Part shown: positions 11,438 through 21,792 of the stretch, piece by piece
Layout: each line of letters begins with the position of its first letter
Position numbering within the stretch: the first letter of the stretch is position 1
NCBI GenBank assembly: GCA_002099365.1
Contig: MSED01000005.1
Span: 1,984,001-2,048,000 of the forward strand
Direction of reading: 5' to 3'
Length of the DNA stretch: 64,000 nt
Source of the DNA: Phialophora verrucosa
Taxonomy: Eukaryota; Ascomycota; Eurotiomycetes; Chaetothyriales; Herpotrichiellaceae
The notes under the pieces: model-generated
What the model saw: only the letters and a program-made list of their open reading frames with translations
What the model was told of the DNA's origin: nothing
Databases searched by the model: none
Position numbers and translations under genes: made by a program

Positions 11438-13097
11438 GGTCCGCATGGAAGTAGCGCTTTAGGCCGTGGGAATTCATATCGCAGCGTGTAGGAGAAGAGA
11501 CGGATGTTCGACTGCGTCGGTCTTATAGAAAATGCGGGTGGTCCGGTTTTCAACTGGGTATGGACTATTGATGGGTGTCGTGCATCTTGCATTGTATTTA
11601 CATTTCCTACACCCTTGGCCGATCAGTTGTGGTGTCAACCTTGACCTCAATATTCAGACCCTGTGTTACCCGAAGAGAAGGCTCAACAATCCCATCACGA
11701 AGCAGACCTTGGGTCTTGGCGAGATGATTTCCTCGGTGTCGTTCAACGACGAGGATCTGGTTGTGAATGGCGCAATATGACATGCCATCCAGACTAGCAA
11801 TCTCTTCCTCGTGTTCGAGGACATGTGATCCCTACATTTGCACATGGTTCTCGAGCCTCCGACGCCGTATATCGCATGTATTCGGGTTCTAGATTGTCGG
11901 TATGCTTTCCCGCAATCCGTGATGAGCACAGAAGACGGGGCCACTCGGTCAATCCCCAATCGAGCAGGCCTTTCATCGCCTGGATTGGTGGATACACTTC
12001 ATGCCGCGGCTGAAGTATGCATATGTATGGCCTGGCGAGTCAGCCACGCGTGCCCCCATCTCCACTGCTCAGCGATCGATGCCGACCCACGCTGGTATTA
12101 CGAGTCTGGCGTCCATGTAAAATCACAACCTTGCGAGGTAATCCCATGGCCTAGCCGACATGCTTGCGATGCTTTGACGAGGCGTGAACATCGTGAAGAA
12201 GATCCGAGGATCCAGTCACACACCGCTCTAGAGTCCTGACCGGACCGGACCGGAAGGTTTTGACGAACATGTCCACCAAGTCCGAAGCACATATGATACC
12301 ACCTGTGGCATGTATGATCCTTGAAGCGAGGAGTCCCCGATTTGGTGATATACTGTATGGCTGACTGATAGCTGGTATGCTGCACAACACACCTTCGTAC
12401 ATACCCAGCTGACGCAACGTGCAGATTGTTTGTTCGATTGCAGAAAATGCTGCATGGTCTCGAACTAGGCCTCCAACAAGCAAAGCTTGGTTTGCCTGGG
12501 TGGTAAGAGCACTTCATACAATGAGTGCATAGTACAGATTGGGACGATGACTTGTTGGAAGGACTACAGCGTCGGGAGCAGAGTGGAGAAACCGCACCGG
12601 TCGACAAAAGCGGTCTACAGTAACCTCCTCAGGATCCCTCTGTCTCTCCCTCCACCTCCCCAGCAGCTATACCGCGGCTTTATGGACTGAGCGGGAGAAA
12701 CATTCCAGATATGTGGACCGGCGGGGATGATCTCGAAATAACACGGAAGCTTTTGGATCCGGCGCCGGCCATGACATGACATGACAGGAAGGCGCATGGT
12801 TCGTGGCATCGGTAACAGGGTCAATAGTAAGCATCAAGCTTTCAGGGGCTTGTGCTTGTTCAACCAACCGGCCGATGTGTTTGTTGGACCCATCATTCTT
12901 GCGACACTTATATCTCTCGAGCTTCCTGAGGCTCGTTTCATCAGCTCCACATCGTCCCCTCGCTCACTGTCCTCACTCATGCGCGTCCTTTGCTTCCCCG
13001 GTCCCAGAGAGATTGGCGGATACGATCACCAATTCTGTGCAAGAGTCAGAACTACTGTACCAGTATTCCTCTCTTGAGGCTGGCGAGCAATCTGGCG
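11438..13097. other. Gene-free stretch before the C2H2 gene
   Basis: Short frames only. A frame on the minus strand at 12151-12483 has a helical look but lacks an ATG. A GACCG tandem triplet (12237-12252) is the only short repeat noticed. The final part should hold the promoter of the zinc-finger gene. Confidence 0.45.
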
Positions 13098-13877
13098 ATG
13101 AAACAGAAGAAGCACGCGTGTCCTCGTCCTGGTTGCGGCAAGACTTTCACCCGGTCCGACCACCTCCAAAGACACATGCTCAATCACGGGACAGGCAACA
13201 GCACCTGCGCGAGGTGCCGTCTACACTTCAAGCGCCCGGACCTCCTCCACCGCCATATGGTCCGCCACCGCCTCAAGGACGAACACGCTGGCGGTCCAGG
13301 CCTCGGAGTCGTCGAGTCCAGGAAGAGGATGTGGCTGGACGTTGACGGCAGTATCGTCAGCCAGCGACCGTTGGGGTCGTCGCACAGGGGCACGCCACCG
13401 GAGGCGGAGGGGCAGCTTGCACTGGAGCATCGGCAGGCGCAGTATGGAGCAGTCGCGGAGGGAGGTCATAATCATGAAATAGCTCCACCCGCTTGGGGGG
13501 TTCCATCACCGCGAACGGCCCGGTTGAGCGTCGACTGCTTTGAGCACTTCTCGCAACAGCATCCCGAATTGTCGTGCGGAGGCGATTTCACTGACCCGAC
13601 GGTCACCGACACTGATATATTTGAGCTTCTGGCCATCTCGCCCATGGGATATTGGCCTGATGTGAGCCCCGAATTGCCGATCTGGATAGGAGACCCAGAG
13701 GATGTACACCAACCTGATACCGCAAAGTCGTGCCACGCGCTCGTCGCCACATTGAACAATGCTGCGTGGGATTTTAATTCAGATGCGATGTCCCAGCTGC
13801 CAGGAGCTTGGCAGTCATTCCGGCATCGGCAACTCCCAGCATGGCCTGCACTTGCAGGCTACTCATCTACATCCTAA
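13098..13877 (+). CDS. Short two-finger C2H2 zinc-finger protein, probably a truncated transcription factor
   Basis: 259 residues from the ATG at 13098, which directly precedes the finger domain; the frame is open further upstream (12990) but that part looks like leader. Two tandem C2H2 fingers: one starting CPRPGCGKTFTRSDHLQRH (about residues 7-29) and one starting CARCRLHFKRPDLLHRH (about 35-55). A conserved-looking segment GGPGLGVVESRKRMW follows, which in related fungal factors links the fingers to a long fungal-specific transcription factor domain. Here the frame ends after a Pro/Asp-rich stretch, and no continuation is found in any frame before the next gene, so the usual 350-400-residue C-terminal domain is missing. 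It may be a truncated but expressed DNA-binding protein or a decaying gene. Confidence 0.75.
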   Translation: MKQKKHACPRPGCGKTFTRSDHLQRHMLNHGTGNSTCARCRLHFKRPDLLHRHMVRHRLKDEHAGGPGLGVVESRKRMWLDVDGSIVSQRPLGSSHRGTPPEAEGQLALEHRQAQYGAVAEGGHNHEIAPPAWGVPSPRTARLSVDCFEHFSQQHPELSCGGDFTDPTVTDTDIFELLAISPMGYWPDVSPELPIWIGDPEDVHQPDTAKSCHALVATLNNAAWDFNSDAMSQLPGAWQSFRHRQLPAWPALAGYSSTS

Positions 13878-14515
13878 CGAGAAAGTCATCTTGCGCAGCC
13901 AGTCTCAGTGATCCAAAGTAAACTCTGTTGACCATCGTTCAAAGCCTGCGCGAAGCACACTCAGCGTAAACTCGGATCAATCACAGTGGGATGAGGTGCA
14001 CATGAACACACCTCCCACGACGCGCGAGCATGTGCCTTTCTTACTCCCACCAGACCTGCGCTGCAAACAATCGCACCTAGCTGCAGGGCGATCTGTTTGG
14101 AACTCGACTTGAAAGATGCATACATTGTATCTCGAGGGCTTAAGTGGAACGCATGCACAAAAGAACGAAGCTTGAATCTGGGGGAAGAAGCGCCGGTGGC
14201 CGCTTCGGCCTTCTCCGACACCCCTGTGCAGAGTTCTACCTCGTAATTATGTACAGCGTGCAGTCTTGTGATAGGTTTCGGGAGTCCCCTGCCCCTTATC
14301 ACAGCGCGAGGAAAAACTCAAAATGAAAAGCAACATACAATATAAAGCGGTGGCCATCGACCAGGTGATACGCAGTTGGCATCCAAGCCAGGTATCGTGA
14401 GCTTACAGTAATTACACCCTCGATCACGCTCAACAAGCCAACTTCCGACGTCGGTAAATACCCTCCTCCCTTCCCGAGCAAAGTGACAGCAAGCAAGGCA
14501 AGCAAGCAAGCAAGC
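13878..14515. other. Intergenic, deaminase promoter
   Basis: No coding continuation of the C2H2 gene. The final bases are the AAGC repeat leading into the deaminase start codon. A minus-strand frame across 14299-14835 is antisense to the deaminase and rejected. Confidence 0.5.
14488..14515 (+). repeat. AAGC tetranucleotide microsatellite in the deaminase leader
   Basis: About six AAGC units, one interrupted by an extra G, ending directly at the start codon at 14516. Its position in the 5' leader means length changes would not alter the protein but could affect initiation context. Confidence 0.8.
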
Positions 14516-15310
14516 ATGTCCCCCCAGCCTGCAGCTCTAGCGTCCGCGCTCCTCTCAACGACCGAACACGCCATCATCCCGCTGACGGCCAAGCAAGTCG
14601 CGCAGGGATCGAAGCTCTTCGGCGCCGCCATCCTCGACCGCGCGACCCTGGGCACCGTGCTGGCCGAGACCAACAACGAGCGCGAGTCACCCCTCCTGCA
14701 CGGCGAGATCAACTGCATCCAACAGTTCTTCCGGCTGCCCCGGGCGACGCGCCCGGAGACCAAGGACTGTATCTTCTTCGCCACCCACGAGCCGTGCTCG
14801 CTGTGCTTGAGCGGGATCACGTGGAGCGGCTTCAACGAGTTCTACTACATGTTCACGTACGAGGATAGCAGGGATCTGTTTGCCATTCCATGTAAGTCGG
14901 TGAGCGAGTTGAGCCGAGAGACGAGCGTTGATAGTGTGACGAAAGTGCCGTTGGCTGGTCTGTCTGTTGAAGTCCGGGATTCAGTCTGGGGCAATCAATG
15001 TACTGTATTTATGACTGACTGATTGACAACAACGTCCACAGACGACATCGACATCCTCAAGTCCGTATACCAGGTCGCGGGGCCCGGTGAGTCCGAGGAC
15101 ACGCTCGCGACCAAGCCGCTATACAACCGGCGGAACAAGTTCTTCACGGCGCGGTCGCTGGCCGAGCTGATCGACGAGGTGGACGACGAGGACGCGAGGA
15201 CGAAGCTCAAGGGCGAACTGCAGCGCGTCAAGCACATGTATGACGCGCTGAGTGCCACGTACCAGGAGGGGAAGCAGGGCGGGGCCGAGTCGAGTAGTTT
15301 CTTCAAGTGA
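14516..15310 (+). CDS. CMP/dCMP-type deaminase domain protein
   Basis: Exon 1 14516-14891, intron 14892-15041 (GTAAGT donor, CCACAG acceptor), exon 2 15042-15310; 214 residues. The zinc-binding deaminase motifs are complete: H62-G-E64 (HGEINC, ligand His and proton-shuttling Glu) and P93-C94-S-L-C97 (two Cys ligands). The fold should therefore hydrolyse an amino group from a cytosine- or guanine-type base or nucleotide; which one is not readable from sequence. Spacing between motifs (about 30 residues) is normal. The spliced junction gives FAIPYDIDILKSVYQV. The C-terminal half is charged and helical with no known domain. The start at MSPQ (14516) is preferred over an in-frame ATG at 14483 because the latter would translate the AAGC repeat. 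Confidence 0.88.
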
Positions 15311-15863
15311 GAGTGTCGCATCGATCAGGTATTACATACAGCATCAGTGGCGAGGGTTTGTTGTCAGGCCACAAGGGACAGCGCGGCCGGTCTGGCACTT
15401 TTACTTCGATAGAAGTGCGTCCAGCATTTTCATCAAAGTTTGCAATGAGTATGCGGTATGCACGGTACATAAAAAAGCACATTTTCCACAGATGTCGCCA
15501 TTTTCCTCATTCATTCGACTCTTCATCGAGCACAACCCGTACTATACCTCGCTAGTACCTCAAATATATCCCGCCGATCCTAAAGATGCTTGATCTCCGG
15601 GTGCCCCGACCGTGCACACCTCCGAGGGTCTCCAGATTCAGATTCAGATGGTGATCCGGATCCGGGTTCACCTGCGCTCGGGATCCCTGAAAGGGCCGCC
15701 CATGCTCTCCCGCCACGCCCACGCCCACACCCACACCGACATCAACTGCTGAGCGCCCATGTATGCTGGATTGGAAGCTCCTCTGCATGCTCACCGCAAG
15801 GGGGTCATATCTCGCTCCCGTGCCCGCCGCCGCCGCCTCCACGGTCAGAGGACCTTGCAACCG
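15311..15863. other. Convergent intergenic region
   Basis: Between the deaminase (+) and the VOC protein (-). A low-complexity patch at about 15625-15740 (GATTCAG, GGATCC and CACGCCCACGC-like repeats) makes long but compositionally odd frames on both strands; not supported as a gene. Confidence 0.5.
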
Positions 15864-16427
15864 TCATTTGGCCGGAGGACGAGGATACATCACGCACTCG
15901 AAATTATGCCCTCCCGGAGAGATGACGAACGCGGCGTAATAATTCGGACCATACTCGGGCCTCTCGCCCGGGGCACCGTTGTCCGTCCCGCCAGCCTTGA
16001 GGCCTGCAACATGGAAGGCGTCGACTTGAGCGTGATCTGTAAGGGACGAAACATGCTTGTTAGTCACACGACTGCTCTGGTCTGCTTTCGTGTTGTCGTG
16101 CACCACCTCTCTCTGACACCCCCTAACCATGCATCCATCCACCGCACATCCACATACATTTCACCCGCCCACCCACATCCTGTACGCACCTTTCGCCCTC
16201 AAGGCCACGTGGTTCTCCAACACCTTCACATCATCGCCTATGGGTTGTCTGTTCTCGAGGCCCGAGATCCACAGCCAGGGACGATTGTTTTCGCCTAGGC
16301 CGACCACGCCGGGAGCGGGGCGCATGCACTCCATGAGACCCATGTGCCCGAATGAGCCGAGCAGGAAGGCGACCTCGTCCTCGAGTTTGCTGAAGTGCAC
16401 GCAGTAGGAGACGTGGTGCAAAGACAT
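15864..16427 (-). CDS. VOC superfamily (glyoxalase/bleomycin-resistance fold) protein
   Basis: Exon 1 16427-16190, intron 16189-16037 (GTGCGT donor, TTACAG acceptor), exon 2 16036-15864; 136 residues. One VOC module pair is recognisable: the N-terminal strand MSLHHVSYCV, a central WLWISG strand, NHVALRA at the second module start, then the closing strands PNYYAAFVISPGGHNFECV with a conserved GHNFE metal-site segment. The size fits single-domain fungal glyoxalase-like proteins. His 4/5, His 73 and the Glu of HNFE are likely metal ligands by family analogy. Substrate not assignable. Splicing in phase 1 joins AKDHAQV smoothly. Convergent with the deaminase gene. Confidence 0.85.
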
Positions 16428-17599
16428 GGTGATGCGATATGCTTGGTTGGGGTGTTTTGTGTTGTATTGTGGTCCAGAATAATTACCAGTTGTACGCGGT
16501 TTGGCCAGACTCACGGAGTAATTGATCACTTACTGAGCTGATGTGTGAGGTGAGGTTGAGAGGGATGGACGGACGTCTATCCTAAATACATGGTAATACT
16601 TCCCCTCCTCTCACGGAAGCTGCGAAACTTCCCTGGGGCGTGAACCTTGATGCGAGCAAATCAGGCAAAATAATTAATATACTCATACCATGCGTCAGAG
16701 CACGTGTGCTCGCGTGGGACTCGCGATTCCCGTCGAACTGCTGTTCCAGGTCTAGGCAAGAAGTTCCAAGACACGCGATCATGCAGCCGAGTCGCTGATG
16801 GCGACGTAGCCAAGCCGGCCGCTGTACTGATTGGAGGGATGAATCTGGCTGCCTGGCGCTGCCTGGATCATGCTGCAAGAGCCCGGACTTTTGTGGGCAA
16901 TCAGGGTGAAAAGAAGTGAGCCAAGTCTGAAAGTGACAGACACTCCGCAAAGTACGAGTACAGAGTAGGCCACTGATTTGCTGATCTGACTCGGTATCAA
17001 TTCATACCGAAATCCGACGCCGTATCTCGAGGACAGACATTCGTTTGTCATATTCTCAGAATCACAGATGAACAGGATTCACGCGTTATGAAGCTGTATT
17101 GCCAGTAGCCGTCGAGAGGACAAAATGAAGGCCAGAGTGAAACGCCATGACTGCAGGGTTGTGCCGCTGACAAACGCGTCGTTCACTTCAACGATCATGG
17201 ATTGAAAACTAGATCCTTCAGCACTCTCACCAAACACATTTTCACCGAATGGGTTTAAAATCACATTGTACGACTTCCGGCCCAAGAATGAGGAGTGAGT
17301 GAGTGAGTGGTGACTTCTCACTGGACTCAATCAAGATGATCAAGCGGTACCAGCATCATCCGTTTACCATGCGTGACACTGCTGCCAGGTGCATCTCCCA
17401 CCCCAAATGCACACACAGAACAGTACATATACCACCGGGCGAGTCCTACTCTAACTCCTGCCCTCCCTCTACCCTGCCGTCGTCGACCGAAGCAGGCCAA
17501 GTCGCACAGCACAGCACAGCACAGCACATCATCTCCCCCACCAATACCACGGCGCATCCTTGAGACCGAAGACACCCTCCAACTCAGCACCACACCCAA
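16428..17599. other. Intergenic with short microsatellites
   Basis: Shared upstream region of the VOC gene (-) and the first MC-family gene (+). A GAGT tetranucleotide run lies at 17292-17309 and a CACAG repeat at 17505-17527. No gene seen. Confidence 0.5.
17505..17527 (+). repeat. CACAG pentanucleotide repeat
   Basis: Four and a half perfect units about 70 bases before the start of the next gene, so probably in its 5' leader. Confidence 0.8.
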
Positions 17600-18195
17600 A
17601 TGTGCTACATCGCCCCCTTCATCCTCATCTACCAGTGCGATCTCTGCCCGTCGATCATCCGCGCCACCATTTCCCCCACCCACATCTGCCGCTTCGGATA
17701 CGTCCACGATCCCGAACGTGCACTGCCACTGCTGCCAGACATGCAAATCGACACCAACAACCCCCACGCCGTCTGTGAGGGCACGTTCACGCCCATGCCC
17801 GACACAGGCACCCCGCCGTGCACGTTGACCGTGAAGAGCCATGAGCGGTGTAAGTTGCCCGTCTCCTCCTCCCGCCAGTCGCAGAGATGTAGTACCGGGG
17901 TAAAGTTCAGATACGTATCTGACTACTTGGTCGTGCTGACCCTGGCCCTGTCATTTCGTGCCGTGCACCAAGGTCGATTCCGCCCGAGATTCTAACCCCA
18001 GTCTAACCTGCGTGGGAATTAGGCAGTGCATGCCAAGCACGACTAGGCGTCGAGATCATGCCCGGTGAAAGCGAGGACGAGCAGGACCGGGAAATGGCCA
18101 GAACCATTCTCTGGAGCCGGTGGTTGGAGTTCATCCGGGAGAGTGAGACGGGACGATATCTCAGTGAGAGGGCGGAGTGGGAGGGTGGAGGGTAG
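17600..18195 (+). CDS. Small Cys-pattern protein, MC-family member A
   Basis: Exon 1 17600-17849, intron 17850-18022 (GTAAGT donor, TTAG acceptor), exon 2 18023-18195; 140 residues. The junction restores a Cys codon and gives HERCSACQ. Eight cysteines at 2, 13, 16, 30, 59, 74, 84 and 87 form the pattern MC-x10-C-x2-C-x13-C-...-C-x2-C. The same layout occurs in the proteins at 19253-20089 and 61567-62227, which supports the model. Paired CxxC knuckles at both ends suggest a zinc-binding fold (inference). No signal peptide; probably intracellular. The tail is charged and helical (MARTILWSRWLEFIRE). Fungal genomes carry many unnamed proteins starting MC with this sort of spacing; function unknown. 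The stop is 63 bases before a 17-bp minisatellite. Confidence 0.72.
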
Positions 18196-18258
18196 AGGGT
18201 AGAGGGTAGCGGGGAGTGAGAAAGTAACTGTGTGGGATGCGCAGATTAGGTAACGTAG

Positions 18259-18489
18259 TGTGTTGAACCGAGCATTGTGTTGAACCGAGCATTGTGTTGA
18301 ACCGAGCATTGTGTTGAACCGAGCATTGTGTTGAACCGAGCATTGTGTTGAACCGAGCATTGTGTTGAACCGAGCATTGTGTTGAACCGAGCATTGTGTT
18401 GAACCGAGCATTGTGTTGAACCGAGCATTGTGTTGAACCGAGCATTGTGTTGAACCGAGCATTGTGTTGAACCGAGCATTGTGTTGAAC
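18259..18489 (+). repeat. 17-bp perfect minisatellite
   Basis: Thirteen identical copies of TGTGTTGAACCGAGCAT run from 18259 to 18479, followed by ten bases of a fourteenth, with no mismatch. Because 17 is not a multiple of 3, the array stays open in all three minus-strand frames and yields spurious repetitive proteins; these are not genes. It lies just after the stop of MC-family member A, likely in its 3' untranslated region. Perfect identity implies recent expansion or active homogenisation, so copy number should vary between isolates. Confidence 0.97.
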
Positions 18490-19252
18490 ATTGAACGTTA
18501 GAATTATGCTCAGCCCTACTGTTTCCGCGGCATGGCGGGTAGGTCAATGGTCGTCTCGTGCATCGCAGATCCATCCTCCGATACGCTCAGAAGGCTTCTG
18601 TAGATATTGCAGGGGGTGGTAGTGAGCGGTGCCAAAGCTGATGGAATTAGGCCCACGACGAGATGACGAGCAGGAGGAATATGGCAGAACGAGGAACCCG
18701 CGCCACAAAGTTAGTATATATCCACTACCCGCAGCTCCTTGATCCCTCAAGCCAGCCTACGGGGCAGCGGTGACGATAACGGCATGAAAATCACTCTAGG
18801 ACGGGGTATGTAAGAACGGTCGAGTAACCTTCTCGAGGTAAATGTGATGCAGTACTTGATATCGTGAACAACAACACAGCACACCCAGCACAGCGAACTC
18901 CGAGACCGCCCATATCTCTCTACCCTAGAGAACTAGTGTCCCTTCCGCCCGTGCGTCTGTCCCTCGCTCCCTGACAAGCTAATTATCTATGTCGATATTC
19001 AGCCACGCGTGCGTGCGGCACTTACCACGACTTCGAGACATGAGACATCTAAAGCGAAGTCATCATCCCGGACGCGACTGAAGCGACTGAACGGACATGC
19101 ATACGCGGTGACGTTGAGGACCCAGACCTCTCATGCACTCCCTACCTGTACCGGCCTCGAGAGGGGGTTGGGTGGGGGGGATGTGAATGAAGAAGTGGAG
19201 ATGGAGGTGAATGTACGATACAGTACGTCGGCCCTTCGCCCCAAGGCATCAT
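18490..19252. other. Intergenic between two MC-family genes
   Basis: Nothing coding recognised. Plus-strand frames crossing 19009-19509 are antisense to the next gene. Confidence 0.5.
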
Positions 19253-20089
19253 TCAATCGTCGGTGGGAAACACGCAACCGGGCGTGGCGGTGGGCGTGTC
19301 AAACAAATGGTCCAGCCAGGTGTCGACCAATTCGTGCTTGTGGGCCTGGTCCACAGTCACCACCACTTCTGAGGAATCTCCCTTCTCGCCCTCGCCCTCC
19401 CCCTCTCCGCCGCCCTCGGCCTCGAGATGCAGCGCCACCTCCCCTCCCTCTCCTTCTCCCTCTCCCTCAAGTTGAGGCGCCGGTTGCGCGAACGTCATAT
19501 CCATGTTGAGCAGCATTTCCTCGAAGTCCGGATCCGGATCAAATTCCGGGAGGGGCGGATACACTGACCCAGATGGAGGCAGAACTGCTGGCATGTCAAA
19601 GATATCGCCGGTTCCCTGCGGTTGAGCAGCATTGAAGTGTTGAGTCTGAGTCGGTTGTAGGAATATCGTCGACGGGTTCACCACATCGGCAGTGTCGTTG
19701 GGGGCGGCACGGGGTCCTGCTACAGCACTATTCCCTACGAGGAATGCCTCCAAGTACGTATTGCGCCCCTGTGTGTTGCGGACCGTCGCTTCTGGTCGGT
19801 GCGTCCTTACCGGATGTTGGATTCGACCCCGACCGGCATGCTTGCCGCGTAAGATGGAGTGGATGGTTCGGTGCTGCTCTGTCCTGAGTTGCTCGCACTC
19901 ATGGCAGCGTCGGATGTCTGGGATGGTGATGTTTTGATGCTTCTCGAGGGGATGCAGGCCGAGAGGACATGCGCGGTTGTCATCGGCTTCACACTGCGTG
20001 ATGGATCGGAAACTGCTTGCTGAAGCTAGATTAATAGTGTTACAATCACTGCATCGAAGATAGACTGTTCCGCTGTAGATCACGCACAT
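19253..20089 (-). CDS. Cys-pattern protein with acidic tail, MC-family member B
   Basis: Single open frame of 278 residues. The N-terminal 70 residues carry cysteines at 2, 13, 16, 33, 41, 62 and 65: MC-x10-C-x2-C-x16-C-x7-C-x20-C-x2-C, matching members A and C (ITQCE here, ITECE in C; RCHEC here, ERCSAC in A). The rest is different: a polar linker, a Pro-rich section and an acidic low-complexity tail built on EGEGEGE units at about 210-240, then a short helix (HELVDTWLDHLFDTP). A 42-base GTAAGG...ACACAG stretch near 19770-19810 could be a very short intron; removing it keeps frame, so both forms are possible. No signal peptide. Function unknown. Confidence 0.7.
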   Translation of the reverse strand: MCVIYSGTVYLRCSDCNTINLASASSFRSITQCEADDNRACPLGLHPLEKHQNITIPDIRRCHECEQLRTEQHRTIHSILRGKHAGRGRIQHPVRTHRPEATVRNTQGRNTYLEAFLVGNSAVAGPRAAPNDTADVVNPSTIFLQPTQTQHFNAAQPQGTGDIFDMPAVLPPSGSVYPPLPEFDPDPDFEEMLLNMDMTFAQPAPQLEGEGEGEGGEVALHLEAEGGGEGEGEGEKGDSSEVVVTVDQAHKHELVDTWLDHLFDTPTATPGCVFPTDD

Positions 20090-20856
20090 GGCTATAGTAT
20101 GATGTTAGTGAGTGCTTGTTAGTATCGATCGGGCTGGGAATGGGAGTCGGATGTGGGAGGTTCGTGGAGGGCTTACACACTTCGGATTTGGTTCGATAGA
20201 TGAAGCGTAGGTAGCTCGTATGAAGCGACTTCTGGTGGAACGATAACTTTTAGATGTAGTGTTCTATCTCGATTCGGTCTCGGGCGACTCGGTTTTGGGC
20301 GACTCGGTTCTTGGTTAGTTCTGAGGATGGCACAATGGATGAGTGATGATGCTTGGGCCAGGGGAGAGAGGATCATCAGTTCTCGTGGGACAAGACGAAT
20401 ATATATACCCCGAAGAATGCACCGTGGCGATTGCGCGTTCCTCACCTCATGCCCTTCACTGCATCACCAGTGGCCATGATCGAGAGTGAGGAATAGAGTT
20501 GCGATCAATAAACAAGTTCGTGTGGCAATAAGGAGAGTGATGTGTGTGACTGAGCTAACTTCGAAGGAGATAGTGAATCTAAATGTATCTCGCCTCAAGG
20601 ACACTCAATCCGCTTGCTCGAGCGAATGCAGGAAGCGTTGGTGAAAGTGTATCAGTATTGGGTGCACGATCAAACAGGGAGGACGGCAATACGTCTGATA
20701 TGCCAAATTCGTCGACCAGAACTTCACCAAAGATTCACTCACCCAGCGACTTCACAGACTTCGGATAGAACTCTCCATATGTGAGGTCTGCAGATCGCCC
20801 TGACTCGCTTCCAACCACGTGAATAGCTCTCTGGCAACGTGCACCGGAATCCAACA
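20090..20856. other. Intergenic
   Basis: Short frames only. A GGGCGACTCGGTT-like direct repeat lies at about 20281-20310. No gene supported. Confidence 0.5.
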
Positions 20857-21573
20857 TTATTCCGCATGGAATTCGACACTCACCGTCCCTTTGACCTCGA
20901 TATTTCCTGGTTCAAACTGTATTCCGGCACCGACTACAAAGGCTCCGACGCTTGTGACCTTTCTTGCAGTCTGCTTTGTCCGCCTAGAAGGCCAGAACTC
21001 CGCTTCATCCTCAATTTTGACGCACGTGACCTTCTCTCTGCCGATGATACGGGCGTACGCTTCTGCCCTCTCCATGGCTTGCTTGAGAGCTTGCATGCGG
21101 ACTTCTTCGTCCAGCCAAGCTTGCTTCGCGTCGGTCAGCTGCCAAGTTACGCTTCCGAGGCCGACGTATTCCATGGCCGAAAGGCGGACGACCATTTCCC
21201 CTAGAAGTGTAAAGTCGCGAAAGTGAACGTCGATGTTTGAGCTCGCTGTGTACAATTTCTTGTCCGGATCTGGTCGGTTACCTTCGCTGTAGTCATCATC
21301 ACCTGTCGAGATGGAGAGCGAAGCGATCGAATAGAATGTTATGGGAGAAGTAGGGGATATGTCTCCGTTGAGGAACCGCAACACGAGTGAATCGAGCTCG
21401 CTTTGGAAGGTATTGACCGCGGTGATGACATTCTTCGAGACAGAGTCTTTATCATAGCCTGTATCAGAGACGCGCACATCAAGTGCGGCTCGCTCGGCTA
21501 CCGTGGTGACCTTGGCACGTCCCTCGATGTGGATCAGTGTGGGCGGCTTGCGCGCGTCAGCGTTGAGCGTCAT
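20857..21573 (-). CDS. SIMPL (DUF541) domain protein
   Basis: Single exon, 238 residues, essentially all one SIMPL/DUF541 domain. It opens with the strand IHIEGRAKVTTVAERAALDVRVSDTG typical of the family (shown here as IHIEGRAKVT then a V-rich strand). It continues with a long helix (SVSKNVITAVNTFQSEL), the paired-module middle, and ends with VGAFVVGAGIQFEPGNIEV. The family was named from an immune-signalling adaptor partner and is common in bacteria as envelope proteins; fungal copies are cytosolic by appearance and uncharacterised. No signal peptide here. It is 219 bases downstream of the start-distal end of nothing coding and next to the FAD oxidoreductase, both on the minus strand. Confidence 0.85.
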   Translation of the reverse strand: MTLNADARKPPTLIHIEGRAKVTTVAERAALDVRVSDTGYDKDSVSKNVITAVNTFQSELDSLVLRFLNGDISPTSPITFYSIASLSISTGDDDYSEGNRPDPDKKLYTASSNIDVHFRDFTLLGEMVVRLSAMEYVGLGSVTWQLTDAKQAWLDEEVRMQALKQAMERAEAYARIIGREKVTCVKIEDEAEFWPSRRTKQTARKVTSVGAFVVGAGIQFEPGNIEVKGTVSVEFHAE

Positions 21574-21792
21574 TGCTTCAGGAGGCTGTAATGAACGATG
21601 AATTTGGTGTTACAAAGTCTTCCGCACGTTATCTGAGAAGATTGAGATGATCGCAGAGTATTTGACACGCATTGGCGACGAACGCGGCTGCCTGATAATC
21701 CAAAGTCGGCCAGGAGCTGAAGAAGCTCGTCCTCCAATCCGGGTAGTGAGACTTGGTGTCAGCTAACGCCTTCTGGCATAACGCCATCGGAC

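Noticed and set aside
12151..12483. Minus-strand frame with helical composition
   Set aside because: Starts at TTG, no ATG or splice partner, no domain recognised.
14299..14835. Minus-strand frame of 178 codons
   Set aside because: Antisense to the deaminase exon, which has complete catalytic motifs.
18259..18489. CRISPR-like array
   Set aside because: Units are directly adjacent with no spacers, and the genome is fungal.
18043..18574. Minus-strand frames of 81-139 codons with a 17-residue repeat
   Set aside because: They are translations of the 17-bp minisatellite, open in all three frames because the unit lacks stops on that strand.
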